Made by a program: the position numbers and the translations under genes. Shown one piece after another: positions 1 to 11,453 of a DNA stretch of 64,000 nt (position 1 is its first letter; each line of letters opens with the position of its first letter). This stretch comes from Gnetum montanum (taxonomy: Eukaryota; Streptophyta; Gnetopsida; Gnetales; Gnetaceae): positions 349,657 to 413,656 of the forward strand of contig MNCI01006092.1 of the NCBI GenBank assembly GCA_015680685.1. The letters are read 5' to 3'. The notes under the pieces are model-generated. The model made no database searches. It was given only the letters and a program-made list of their open reading frames with translations, and had not been told where the DNA came from.

Positions 1-147
1 ACATACAAGCAAGCTTGGGAAGACAACGAACGATTAACCCCAAGTATTTCTTGTGGCGTAAGGCATTTAGTCTGCGGAGTTCGACCAGATCGTGCGTGCA
101 CGCTCGTATTCGTATGGTTGAGTGTAGGGGTACCTTGTCACTCATCA
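1..147 (+). repeat. 3-prime end of an LTR (A/B/C family) nested in element A
   Basis: The stretch from about 80 to 147 matches the last bases of the LTRs of elements B and C, ending in the shared GGGGTACC...CACTCATCA. No primer-binding site follows: the next bases (GTAGG, 148-152) run straight into element A read on the other strand. It is therefore the right end of a 3-prime LTR or solo LTR whose body lies left of the window. GTAGG would be its target-site duplication. The insertion cuts the ORF2 reading frame of element A. Confidence 0.8.
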
Positions 148-764
148 GTAGGAAATAGATGGTATGTTCCAATATTAAAGTAGATTCTCTCTTTCAAAGT
201 CATTTCATTGTATGACTTATCTTCTTTATCACATGCCCATCTTAGCCATAGTCTATTCATTTCAAGGTTAGGTTTGGTGGATAGGTGAGCAACCTTGGTC
301 CCTTCATTACACAGGTTGAGAGCTATAGCTATATCTTTGATTACATAAGAGACATTCACCCCATAGATATTCATAGTGGTACCTTCATCCTTATTGTGCC
401 AGAATTGATAGACTTCCTCCAAGTATCATTCATCACTGTTTGATAGGATCGGCCACAATGGGAACACTTTGAGTTGACTGGGGAAAACTTCATGAATGGG
501 CCAAAGTTCATTTCCACAATGATCGAGGCCAATGTGGACTTTTCCAAGATGGCAACAAGGTAATTAGGGGGAAATGTGAGATGTTGTCCCTATTTAAGTA
601 TTGGTACTTCTATCACCTCCCCTTAGGTTGATTGCCCACTAGCAGGGGCCTCTTGATGGATACTAAAAATGTTCCTCATGTTCTCCTTGCTGGCCATAGC
701 CATCACATGGACGCTTAGTGGCTCTCCATGAGGGTTCACCCTGAGCACCTCTTTTTAGGGCCAT
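148..764 (-). pseudogene. N-terminal part of ORF2 of element A, cut by an LTR insertion
   Basis: The frame opens with ATG at 764 (MALKRGAQGEP...), matching the ORF2 start of element B at 11454. An open stretch of about 90 codons ends in HLFPT, after which translation runs into the inserted LTR at 147. The shared part reads HNKDEGTTMNIYGVNV in A and HNKDEGTTINIFGVN in B. A frameshift separates the start from the longer open part. The domain resembles the putative plant transposon protein domain often found beside plant Ty3/gypsy elements; that family call is from memory of its general pattern. Function is unknown. Confidence 0.6.
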
Positions 765-2879
765 CTGCAATCAAGAAAAAACCAAGTGCTACTAAGGTTA
801 TGTTTATTATCATTAATCCATTCATACATTACTCATAACCTTAATTCATTAAGCTCATTATGCATATGATTATAGGGTTACGAAAATTTTCATAAAAAAT
901 TCCCTAAAAGGTGTCTATCTCTTTCTACGACCCATCGCAACTAGTTCCTTTTTCATTATATGTGGCTTAAAATAATGGTTATAAGCCCAATGGTTGGAGA
1001 AATTGGATGTCTGGCATCATCATTAATGATTTTTCATTATAAGTCCTAAGATTTTTAACATTCTTACCCTTAGAATACCTTCCGGGTGATAGCAAATTTT
1101 AACAAATCAACACAAGTTTTGCACACATGCATCCCCTAGGACTACGTTAAACACTCTGGGTTTAGATGGTATAGAAATTGAAGCATTAGAGAGCTAGATA
1201 TCACAAGTGGAAGTTGGAGGCGCAGAGCTCTAAGTCTCGAGAAAAAATTGCAATAACTCCCTTAGTAAGAAATGAGAGAAATGAAATTCATGTTGCATAG
1301 GGGTCAACTATATATAAATTTTTAGACTCGATGTCGAGTACACAATGCCAAAGTCAAAAAATATTGATTTTTATGGGGCCAAAGGACATGCAAACTGAAG
1401 CTTTGGTTTTGACTGGAAGGTTGAAAGTTAAATTTTACATTTTGGGTAAGTGGAAAAGTAATTAGAGGCACCAAAAGTTGGATAAGGTGAAGTTGTTGAC
1501 GTGAAAAGTACGAGAATGAGTAAGAAAAAGGGTGTTGAAAGCTTGATTGTGGGACAAATTAATGTTGTGAGAAGGGAAATAATAGGATGAAACAATTTGA
1601 GTTTTTGGAAGGTGAAAAATGGTGTATGCATAGTTAATAAGTACAAGTTACAAAAGTTACATTAGTGGGTCCTCCCAAAAGTAGGCTTGAGCCTATGATG
1701 CCCTTGTGTAACCACACCTATAATGTTTGTAGGCACTAGAGGGGTTGAATGCAATGCATACCTATGAAAGAAAAACACACACATGTTAAAACCACTAAAT
1801 TAAGATAATCACTTCATGTTACACAAAACCACAAGTTATGAACGTCTAGACAATGAGATGAGATGGATTGAAGAAGGAATTGTAGAAATCGAGACATGAG
1901 ATGTTGTACCATGGTCATAATGAAACCTTATGTGTTATAAATGGTTAAATAACTATGTGGCCTTCTTTCCAAGATTCAAACCAAGTCCAAACCACCTTTT
2001 AGTGACACTATATCATTTAATCTCATCAACAAACAACCATAAGGCTATCAAAGTTGCAAGGAGTAACATCACTTGGCATTTTGTCCAAGGAAGGAGCTTT
2101 ATTATGGCACTCTGATTATTTTGTTTTTTGAAGGTTTTGAGAAGTCACCAACCTTCAAGCATGGGTACATGTCTTTCTAGTGGGGCCCACAAAAGTTTAT
2201 TCAATGCCATTTAAAGTTGCTCTGACTACCACTTCCATTTTTTGTTAGGTCTACAAGGATATGGTTACAACCTCATCAACATGATAGAACATATAGAAGT
2301 AGCCAAAGAGAATCCACAAATCCCCTTAATGTCACACCCTTTACATTCTACCTTAGTTTTGCACTCTTCCATCCAGACATAATGATTATAGATTTATTAT
2401 TAGGTTGGATGATGAAAATGATTATCATTATGACTAGAGCAAGAACCTCTTATTAATGGAATGGGTGAACGGATGTTGTAGTCTCAATGTCCAAATAATT
2501 AGTCCCTTATGACTTGACAACATAGAGAAAAAACCTCACCTCAATGGGCAACATGATCAATAGCAAGATTACATACAAAGAAAATTAAAACAACAACTAG
2601 AAAAAGTAGAAAAAATAGGAAAATGGTAAAAAGTTGTAAAACAAAAGGATAAAAAGCACTTAAAAAAATCTTGAAGATTAGAATGGGGGGTAACCCCCAC
2701 GACTAAAAATTTGGTTGTGGCTAGCATTAGTAAGTGGTTGAATAGGATCCATGCATGTAGGAAACGTTGGAAACCCTTCATGCCCCAGCCATTGGGTACC
2801 TATTGGTGGTGTGGTGGCTGGGTAGAAAAAATGTTGGTCACATACTTGATGGTTATATGTATGGTGGGTCAGAATATGA
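765..2879 (-). other. Non-coding internal spacer of element A
   Basis: No protein of known family in any frame. It aligns in the opposite orientation with the spacer of element B (about 9530-11453), for example the blocks around 2230-2340 and 2490-2560 of A against 9790-10090 of B. Short open frames here are shadows. Confidence 0.6.
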
Positions 2880-5113
2880 GGTGTGTGAAAATTATGGATG
2901 ACTCACCCACGATTGCACCCTTGAACATGAGATGGTATGCATGGATTCATGTATGGACAGATGGTGGCCCTTGTGTATGGTCGAAGGATGTTGGTTAAGA
3001 CAAGGAAGGTGATGCGTTGGGTTGGTCTTGTGCTAGCTCAAATGATGTGGTGGGTTCATGCATGGTTTGCCTTAGCTTATGACCTTTCCTCTAGAAGGGA
3101 TGTTTTCGGCACTGTGGTTGGGACCCATTGATGTCAGCATGTATATCCATAGTTGTAGCACAAGTGTTACTTGTTTGTTGATATTGGGGTGCTAAACCTT
3201 CTTGAGTTGGTGGTGGTGGCACATAAGAAGGTGGATGATGAGAATATTAAGTGTAGGTTGGATGGTAAGAGGCACAAGGTGGTGATCCTTCAAGGGATGT
3301 CATGTATTGATGGTACTCAAGAGAGTGATAGTGGTGATTTGAAGTGGAGGATGCTGGAATAGATGGAGAAATAGGGTGTTGAACATAATAGTTGTGTGTT
3401 TTCAAAGGATATGGTTGATGTGGTGATGGCCCCCCCTTCACCCCCCATCCCCATGATTGTGATTGTTGCCACTGCGGTTGATGACTGTGTTGAGGTTGGT
3501 GGTAAGTCCCCCTAGGATGGTATGATTGGTTGTGGGATTGTCTAAAATTACCTCGTGGGAGAGGAAGTCTCAAAGGCATGTGATTTTGTACAAATTTTGG
3601 ATTTAAGGCACCTACCCAATACCCCTGTAGATGCAATAATATGGAGCATTGACCCCTTGGGTGGTCATATATGCATAGGTCACATCCATCATCTTTGTCT
3701 GTAGTGGAGTCTTTAGCCTCACTTTCATCAGCTATTTTTCTTGTTTGTTGAAAAGTGTTCTTAGTTGTTTCGTAGTTCTATATCCTTTGTTGATTGTGAG
3801 CACATGGCTTGTGTTGCATGAGCTTCTCCAAGATCATCTCAACAAGAGTTGTGAAGTTGGCGTTTACCCATTTGGACATCTTATTAAACTTTGCTTCTAA
3901 ATCATCAAGAGACTCCTTTATTAACAAAGTCTATTATGGGATCACCTTATCAAAGGTAGTTTCATTTACCTTATCATAAATTTAGACCTCCTTTGATTGA
4001 AGAGTTGGATCCCATTGATGTTTTTCGCCATTCTCCCATTTATACATTTCTCCTTCTTTTATCATACGCTCTTTGAGCTCTTTGATCTGATGGGCTTGAA
4101 GCTCGTATAGTTCCCCTAGAACATACATCCCAAGGATCACCCTTGTTTCATTACAAAGCCCATATATGATGTGGTAAAGCTGCTCTTCCTTGGAGAAACC
4201 ATGACATGGGAATTTATTCAGAAAGGCTAAATATTAATCTAAGGCCATGTCCAAGGGTTCATGTTGTTCTTATTTACACTCTTGTATTTGTCTCCTTAGA
4301 TTAGACACTCTTTTATAAGTTTAGTATCTTTTGTTGAAAAGTTCTAGTATTGTAGACCATCATCGAATTAAGTTTGGTTTCAGTAATTGATGCTACACAT
4401 TGGCTCTATCAATTAGTGTCCTAAGAAAGAGCTTAAGCTTTTGCCATCCACTTTCAATGTTATAGTTAGCGCAGGCATCATGGAAGGATTGTAAATGATG
4501 TTGCAGATTTGAATCATAGCTTCCTAAAAATTTTAGAATATTATTCATATCTAGCTTAGGTAAATGATTCTTTTTTGTGATGCTTGTGAGATATCTTAAC
4601 AACCTCTATGATATACATTAGGCTCTTAGTGGCCAACAGGGTTCATCGTCATTAAACAAATTATGAGGGAAATTTCTATGTTCATGGTGACTTCTTTGAC
4701 TTTTCCCATGGGTTTGATTCCAGTTTTTAGTCCAACCTTGTAGTGGAACCTTATCTCTATACCTATGTTCATCATTTTCAAAAACTAGAAGTTGAGGGGG
4801 AAGAGGAAGATGAGAAACTAGAAGTATTGCCATGGCTTCTATGGTGTTCTTTAGGGTCCCTTAATTTTTCATTTCTAGTTTCTGAGGAGGTCTTAAGCCT
4901 TGAGGCCTTCCCTACTTTAGGACCAACATAATCTCCCCCAAGATTGTTTACCTTAGGTGAATGTAGTCTTTGAGTGTTGTCAGGGTCTTCATGATCATAA
5001 GAAACCCTTGCATAAGGTTGATCACTCTAATCTTCTTCATCATATATCTTGTTATTTCTCTAATGAATGTGTTCGCTATACAACACATAGTCACTTCCAT
5101 GTGAGAGAGAAAT
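2880..5113 (-). pseudogene. gag of element A (capsid/nucleocapsid), degenerate
   Basis: Gag forms the virus-like particle of an LTR retrotransposon. By alignment with gag of element B the start codon lies at 5113-5111, where the sequence now reads ATT, so the start is lost. Recognisable blocks in order: an N-terminal region with the DDEP/WPL segment (about 4700-4620), the capsid core LPKLDMNNI...ESGWQKLK (4602-4393) and the Pro/Gln/His-rich C-terminal part KFVQNHMPLRLPLPRG...HYHSLEYHQYMTSLEG (3636-3247), which continues to about 2880. Several frameshifts and stops lie between blocks. Its product would have worked in cytoplasmic particles. Confidence 0.7.
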
Positions 5114-5216
5114 TGTTCTTGGTTTATAATGTGTGTGATCTAATATTTCCTAAAAAATATATCATTAATACATTTACAGTGATATATAATATAACTAATC
5201 TAGATAACTAGGACCA

Positions 5217-5234
5217 TCCCTGGCAATGACACCA
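5217..5234 (-). other. Primer-binding site of element A (tRNA-Asp type)
   Basis: Directly after the LTR on the minus strand the sequence reads TGGTGTCATTGCCAGGGA. It fits the tRNA-Asp primer-binding site of plant Athila/Tat-like elements (TGGCGCCGTTGCCGGGGA, from memory), differing by transitions only. It fixes the element's orientation. Confidence 0.75.
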
Positions 5235-5235
5235 A

Positions 5236-6109
5236 TGATGAGCGGCGAGGTACCCCTACACTCAACCATACGAATTACAAACATTCATGTGTAATCTAGT
5301 TGAATTTCATGGATGGGACTAGTTGTAGCATCTATATTGTTATGCCTTGATCATAGTTCACTATCTTCCCACTTGGACTAGTGGTAGCTTTGTCATGTAT
5401 GGTTTAGTCCAAAGTGAGGCATATGATGTGGTTCCTAATTCTATGCTATGCTACTCCTAATGATAGAAAGAGATAAATTGATTAACTAATGAATAATGAA
5501 AACAAATTTTAAATTAGCCTAAGGTGATGGTATCTACTCTTAATCATCCATACATGTTTTTAACTTCATGGAGCTACTTCTAGAATTACCAAGTGTATGT
5601 CACTAGTTGTGCTAAATGATACACCTCTGGGTGACCAAGTATTTACACTTAAACGTTCGTGATTAAGGCATACACATTCCACTTAACAGGAATAGTAAAC
5701 AACAATAAATGGGAATGTTTAACTAAAGAAAGCATTAAATAATTGAAGCAACAATATTAATTTAAGTGCATGCTACAATGATGCAGGTAATCTTGATCTT
5801 TATTGCTAGTCATGTAATGTGTCCAAGTATGTCACACTTGAGCAAAGGTGCCATATGATTACAAACATTACACTATGGGCATGCACTAGGAATAATGGAT
5901 TAGAAAGAAGAAATGGAAAACTAAAACTATCTATTACTACTTTCTAAGCTATCTCATCCGGAAGCACAAGTGTAGTATTTATAGGTGAGGTCCAAATGAG
6001 GCGATGTCAAGTATTTGACATTACTTATTAGCCCCAACGTCAGGTACATGATGTTGGGACTCTGACATCGTGTATTTGACATTAGGGCCCATCAAATCTT
6101 AACTCATTA
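5236..6109 (-). repeat. 5-prime LTR of element A
   Basis: It aligns over its length with the LTRs of B (6164-7030) and C (29733-30599) read in reverse. The outer end, at 6109, reads TAATGAGT on the minus strand where B has TGATGAGT, so the terminal TG has become TA. The inner end at 5236 is TCATCA next to the primer-binding site. U3 (about 6000-6109) carries the family's repeated GATGTC/GACATC palindrome-like units. Confidence 0.85.
5976..5983 (-). promoter_or_regulatory. TATA box in LTR of element A
   Basis: The minus strand reads TATAAATA, followed by CTACACTTGTGC, at the same place as the conserved TATAAATA of the B and C LTRs. Transcription would start about 30 bases further along the minus strand, towards 5950. 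Confidence 0.5.
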
Positions 6110-6163
6110 GTTATGGATGTGTTTGAAAAATTTAGAAGTTCTTGACATATTTTTATTTCCTAT

Positions 6164-7030
6164 TGATGAGTCATCATTGTGTCAGCCTTGATATCAGATA
6201 CCAATATTGAGGCTTGGATACATGATATTGGGTTCTAAGAAATGATGTCAAATATCCGATATCATCTCTTCCATGCTAGCCTATAAATACAACACTTGGG
6301 TGCACAGTTGGGACATAGTTTTAGTTCTCAGTTTTTGATAGTCTTCCTTAGATTTCTAAATTCAAATTCTATTATTCCCATTGCATATCTGTAGTGTGAT
6401 GTTTGTAATCATACAACACCTTTGTTTGAGTGTGATGTACTTAAACATGTTACATGACTAGAAAAAAAGATCAAGATTACTTCCATCATTGTCACATTTA
6501 CTTATTATTGTTTTAATTATTTAATTATTTACTATTTTCTTTAGTTAATGCTTTCATTTATTGCTATTTACTTTTCCTATCATTAAGTGAAATGAGTATG
6601 ACTTAATCACGAGGGCTTAAGTGTAAGTACTTGGTAACCTAGCAGTGTATCATTTGGCACACCTAGCGATGTATGCTTGGCAATCCCACTAGTAGTTATA
6701 TGAAGTCCAAGGCATGTACGGATGATTGGGGATGGATACTCATCACACATAAGCTAGTTTAGATCTCATTTTCCATTGTTCATTAGCTTAATTAATTTAT
6801 CTCTTTATCATCATTAGGAGTAGCATAGGATTAGACAACATCATATGTCTCACTTTGGACTAAACCATATGTGACAAAGTTACCACTAGTCTAAGTGGAA
6901 AGACTGTGAATTGTGATCAAAGCATAACGATTTAGATGACCAACTAGTTCCATCTATGGAATTCAACCGAATTGTGCATGAACATTTGTAATTCATATGG
7001 TTGGACATAGGGGTACCTCACCACTCATCA
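6164..7030 (+). repeat. 5-prime LTR of element B
   Basis: Starts TGATGAGTCATCATTG and ends CCACTCATCA directly before the primer-binding site. U3 has a run of units built on GATATC and GATATT (6190-6270), then the TATA box. Matches the 3-prime LTR at 14383-15255. Confidence 0.9.
6282..6289 (+). promoter_or_regulatory. TATA box of element B 5-prime LTR
   Basis: TATAAATA in the context GCTAGCCTATAAATACAACA, unchanged in the 3-prime LTR (14508-14515) and in the 5-prime LTR of C (29859-29866). The transcript start is expected near 6312. Conservation of this block while neighbouring U3 bases differ supports it as the LTR core promoter. Confidence 0.65.
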
Positions 7031-7031
7031 T

Positions 7032-7051
7032 TGGTGCCATTGTCAAGGATT
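7032..7051 (+). other. Primer-binding site of element B (tRNA-Asp type)
   Basis: Reads TGGTGCCATTGTCAAGGATT one base after the LTR. Against the tRNA-Asp-type site TGGCGCCGTTGCCGGGGATC the differences are all C-to-T or G-to-A. Confidence 0.8.
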
Positions 7052-7155
7052 GTGCTAGTTATCTAGATTAATTATATTATACATGATCGTAGTAAAGTTA
7101 TTAACAATATATCCTTCAAAAAACATTAAATCACACATGCCATAAGCCAACAACA

Positions 7156-9530
7156 ATGTCTCTTTCACAAGGAAGAAATAATGCATTGTATAACGAAAAA
7201 ATTCATTGGAGAGCTAATGAGATATATGGTGAGGAAAATTAGAGTGACCAACCTTATGTAGAGGTTTCTTATGTTCATGACTTCCCTAATGACACTCAAA
7301 GACTACATTCACCTAAAGCAAACAACCTTGAAGGAGATGAAGTAAGTTCTAGACTAGGGGAGGCCTCAAGGACTAAGACCTCCTCAAATCCTAGAAACTA
7401 TAAATTAAGGAACCTTGGGAAACACCATAGAAGCCATGGAAATCCTTCTAGTTCTTCATCTTTCTCTCCTCCTTCAATGTCCAGTTCTGATGAAGATGAA
7501 CATAGGTATGGAGATAATGCTCTAGTAAAGGTTCAAAATAAAAATAGAAATCGAACCCACATGAAAAATCAAAGACATGAACGTGAACATAGACAAAATT
7601 GACATAATCAACCAACTAGAAATTTTCATCACAATCTATTTGATGACAATGAACCCTTGGTGGCCACTTAGAGCCTAATGTAGATCATAGATGTAGTTAA
7701 GATATCTCATAGGCATCACAAAGAGAGTCACCTACCCAAGCTTGACATGAATAATATTTCTAAATTTATAAGAGGCTATGATTTAGATCCACAACATCAT
7801 CTACAAGCCTTCCATGATGCCTGTGTCTCATACAACATTGAAAGTGGGTGGGAAAAGCTTAAGCTCTTTCCTAGGACATTAATCGATAGAATCAAAGTGT
7901 AGTATTGATCATTGAAGCCAAACTCAATCCAACAGTGTTCCACATTATTGGAACTTTTCAACAAGAAATACGAAACCTATGCAAGGGTGTCCAAGAATGG
8001 AGACACAGAACAACATGAACTCTTGGACATGGCCTTAGAAAGATATTATTCTCTACTAAATAGATGCCTAGGCCATGGTTTCTCTAAGGAAAGGAAAATT
8101 TTCCACATCATAGATGGGCTTCATAATGAAATGAGGGAGACCCTTGGAATGTATGCTCCAAGTCAATTATATGAGCTATGAACCCATTAGATTTGAGAGC
8201 TAATCAAGCATGTGGAAAAAGAAGAAGGAGAGATGCAAATAGAAGAATGTTGAGAAATATCAGGGGGATCCAACTCTTTAACAGAAGGAGGTCCATATCT
8301 ATGGTAAGGAGAAAGATACTACTCTTGATAAGGTGATCCCATAATGAACCTTGCCAATACAAAAGTCTATTGATGAACTTGTAGCAAATTTTAATACGAT
8401 GTTAGAATGGACATATGAAAATGTTACATCTCTCGTTGTGATGGTCAAGAAGAAGATCATGCAATACAAACTAGGTGATCACAATAAATAAAGGATACAG
8501 AACCAAGAAACAACTAGGAACACTTTTCAACAAATAGGAAAAATCGCTAAAGAAAGTGAGGTTATAGACTCAACCACAGATGAAGATAATGGATGTGACA
8601 TCTACATATATGACCATTTGAAGGGCCATTGCCCAGTCTTGTTGCATCTACATGAGTATTGGGCAAGTATCTTAAATTTGAAGTTTGTACAGAAGCACAT
8701 GCCCAAGAGATTTCCTCTTCCACAAGATAATTATAAACAACCCAACAACCAACCATACTATCCTAAGGGGACTTATTACTAGCCTCAACACTGTCATCAA
8801 CCATAGTGGCAAAAACCACAGTCGTGGAGGAGGCCACCACCAAATCAGCCCTATCCTTCCTATCAACCAAAACTGCATGGATATTATCTTCAACACCTTA
8901 TTTATCCAACTAGTTCTACATCTTATACTCTAAATCACCACTATCACTCTCCCAAGTACTATCAATCTATGACATCCCTAGAGGGATCACCACCTCACAC
9001 CTCTTACCATCCACCCTACCCTCTATATTCTCATACTCCATCTGATTACACATTACCACTAGTGACATAGGAAGGTTTGGCACGACAATATCAACAAATG
9101 AATGCAACTTGTGCTGCAAATGTGCATAGACATGTTGACACTGGTAGGTCTCAATCACCACATCAGAAACATCCCTTCTTTAGAAAATATTGTAAGTCAA
9201 AGCAAAACACTCAAGGACCGATCACATCATGTAAACCAACATAATGCCAATCTAGTGCAATGCCTCCCTTTTCACCACCATTGTCCTCTAATCCTACATA
9301 AGGGCCACCATCCACCATTACTCCAATCCCAAGCTCAAGTAATAAATCTACATGCATGGGAAGACCAACAAATCTATGCATACCATATCATGATCAAGGA
9401 TGCAATTGGGGGTTAGACATCCACAACGTTAACGAACCTCATACCCTGACCTACCATTCATTTAACAATCACATGTGTGATCAATAATTTTTCTATGTAG
9501 CCACCACAACACCAACAGATACCTAGTGGC
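7156..9530 (+). pseudogene. gag of element B, degenerate
   Basis: The start is the ATG at 7156, after a leader of about 105 bases from the primer-binding site. Blocks in order: a Ser-rich and acidic segment with SSSDEDEHRYGDN near 7480-7520; the capsid core SHLPKLDMNNISKF...ESGWEKLK (about 7730-7860); LLELFNKKYETYARVSKNGD...LLNRCLGHGFS (7912-8181); a zinc-knuckle-like block GCDIYIYDHLKGHCP near 8590-8630, where the second Cys is now Tyr; then a Pro/Gln/His/Tyr-rich tail. The last recognisable residues are near 9530 and no protease follows. Stops and frameshifts break it into four or more pieces. Confidence 0.75.
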
Positions 9531-11453
9531 TAGGGAATAAACACTTACTAATGTTTTATACATGCATGGGTCCTATCTATTGGCTTATTAATCCTTGTCA
9601 CGGCCAAATGTTTAGTCATGGGGAACATCCCCCATTTTAATCTTTAGAATTCATAAGTGTTTTTCATCTTTTTATTTTACAATTTTTTATTTCTTGATAT
9701 AGTTTTTCTAATTCCTTCCAACTTTTTCTATTTTTTTGTTTTCATTTTCTTTGTTATGTAATATTGCTTCTGAATAAAATGATCATGTAGCCCATTGAGG
9801 TGAGGTTTTCTCTATGTTGTTGAGTCATAAGGGACTGATTATTCAAGTAGTGAGACCATGTCATCCATCCACTCATTCCATTAATAAGAGGTTCTTGCAC
9901 TAGTCATAATGATATTCTTTTCCATCATCCAACATAAAAATAAATTCATAATCATTATGTATAGGTAGTAGAGTGTAGAACCAAGGCTAAATGTAAAGGG
10001 TGTGACATCAAGGGGATATGTGGATTCTCTTTGGCCACTTTTGTATTTTCTATCATGTTGTTGAGGTCGTAATTATATCCTTGTAGCTCTAATAAAAATG
10101 GAAGTAAGAGTACTACAAAAAGGCACTGAATAATTTTTGCAGGTCCCATTGGAAAGACATGCACCCATGCCTAAAGGTTGGTGGCTTCTCAGAACTTACA
10201 TGGAAAAAAACATGTGTGCCATAAATTAGCTTCTCCCTTGGACAAAATACCAAGTGATGTTACTCCTTGCAACTATGATAGTCTTATAGTTGTTAGCAGA
10301 AGTGATGAAATGATGCAATGTCACTAAAATGTGGTTTGGACTTGGTTTGAATCTTGGAATGAAGGGCTCATGATTATTTAACCATTAATAACACACAAGG
10401 ATTCACTGTGCCTCTAGTAAGACACCTCATGTCCCAATATTTGCAATTCTTTCTATAGTCCATCTCATCTCATTGTCTGTCTGATCCTAACTTGTGGTTT
10501 TGTGTAACATAGAGTTATTATCTCAAATTGGTGGTTGTAACATGTGTGTTTTGTTGCACAGGTATGTGTTGCATTCAAACCCTTTAGTGCCTATGGACAT
10601 TTTTAGGTGTAGTTACAAGGGCATCATAGGTTGGAGCCTGCCTTGGGGAGAACCCACTTGTGTAACTTTTGTGACTTGTACTTGTTTGACAAAAAAAAAT
10701 CATTCTTAACTTTCCAAGAACTTATTTGTTAAATTTTATGCTTTTTCTTATCATGTAATTGATCCATTCAAAAACATCAGTTTAACATATCTTTTCTTGT
10801 ATCATTCAAAGATTTTCACATCAACAACTTCACCTTCTAACACTTTCAGTGCCTAAAATTGATTTTTCACTTACCCTAGGCCTATGGACCTAATTTAAAA
10901 CCTTCCAACCAATCACAAAGCTTTGTTTCTCATGCACAGTACCCTCATTAGATGCACATCCATGAACCTCGATATCAAGTACCTAATATTAGGTGGGACG
11001 TGACATCAGATACTCAACTTGTGATATTTGGCTCTCTACCACTCTAATTTCTATGCTGTCTAAACCTGGAGTGTTCAAGTTAGTTGTGGGGGATACTTGT
11101 GTAAGGAACTTGTACCAATTTTTCTAAATTTGATAATTTCTGGAGGATATTATAAGGGTAAGAGTGTTAAAAACCTTAAGTATTATAATGAACAATCAAT
11201 TGCATAAATGTCAAAAACCTTAATTTCTCCATCTAAGGGATCAAATTTATCATAATAAGCCATCCATAAGGAAAAAGGAACCAATTGTGTAAGGTTAAAT
11301 GTAGAGATAAACACTTTTTTTGGCCACTTTTCTGAAAATTTTTCTAACTTTGCAATCATATGAACTCAATGAGACTAAGGCATGGGTAAGGTATAAACTT
11401 GTTAATGCTAAATAACAACACCTTAGTAACATCTAATCTTTGATTAATTACAA
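9531..11453 (+). other. Non-coding spacer of element B between gag and ORF2
   Basis: No credible protein in either strand. The block CTTGGGGAGAACCCACTTG (about 10642-10660) and the Pro-poor AT-rich stretch after it also occur in element C after its integrase (about 38229-38247), and most of it aligns with the spacer of A. This is where pol would be expected, and it is missing. Confidence 0.6.

Larger units (their letters stand above)
148..6109 (-). mobile_element. Element A: Ty3/gypsy LTR retrotransposon relic with gag and ORF2, truncated
   Basis: Read on the minus strand the order is 5-prime LTR (6109-5236), primer-binding site, gag (about 5113-2880), non-coding spacer and the first part of ORF2 (764-148), where the LTR at 1-147 interrupts it. 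Its closest relative in the window is element B, which matches it throughout. No protease, RT or integrase is seen between gag and ORF2, so it is non-autonomous by structure. Its target duplication would start with GTTAT at 6110; the other copy is outside the window. Confidence 0.8.

Noticed and set aside
9102-9416. His- and Gln-rich open frame of 104 codons
   Set aside because: Wrong frame over the gag tail of element B; the homologous reading is in another frame and matches A.
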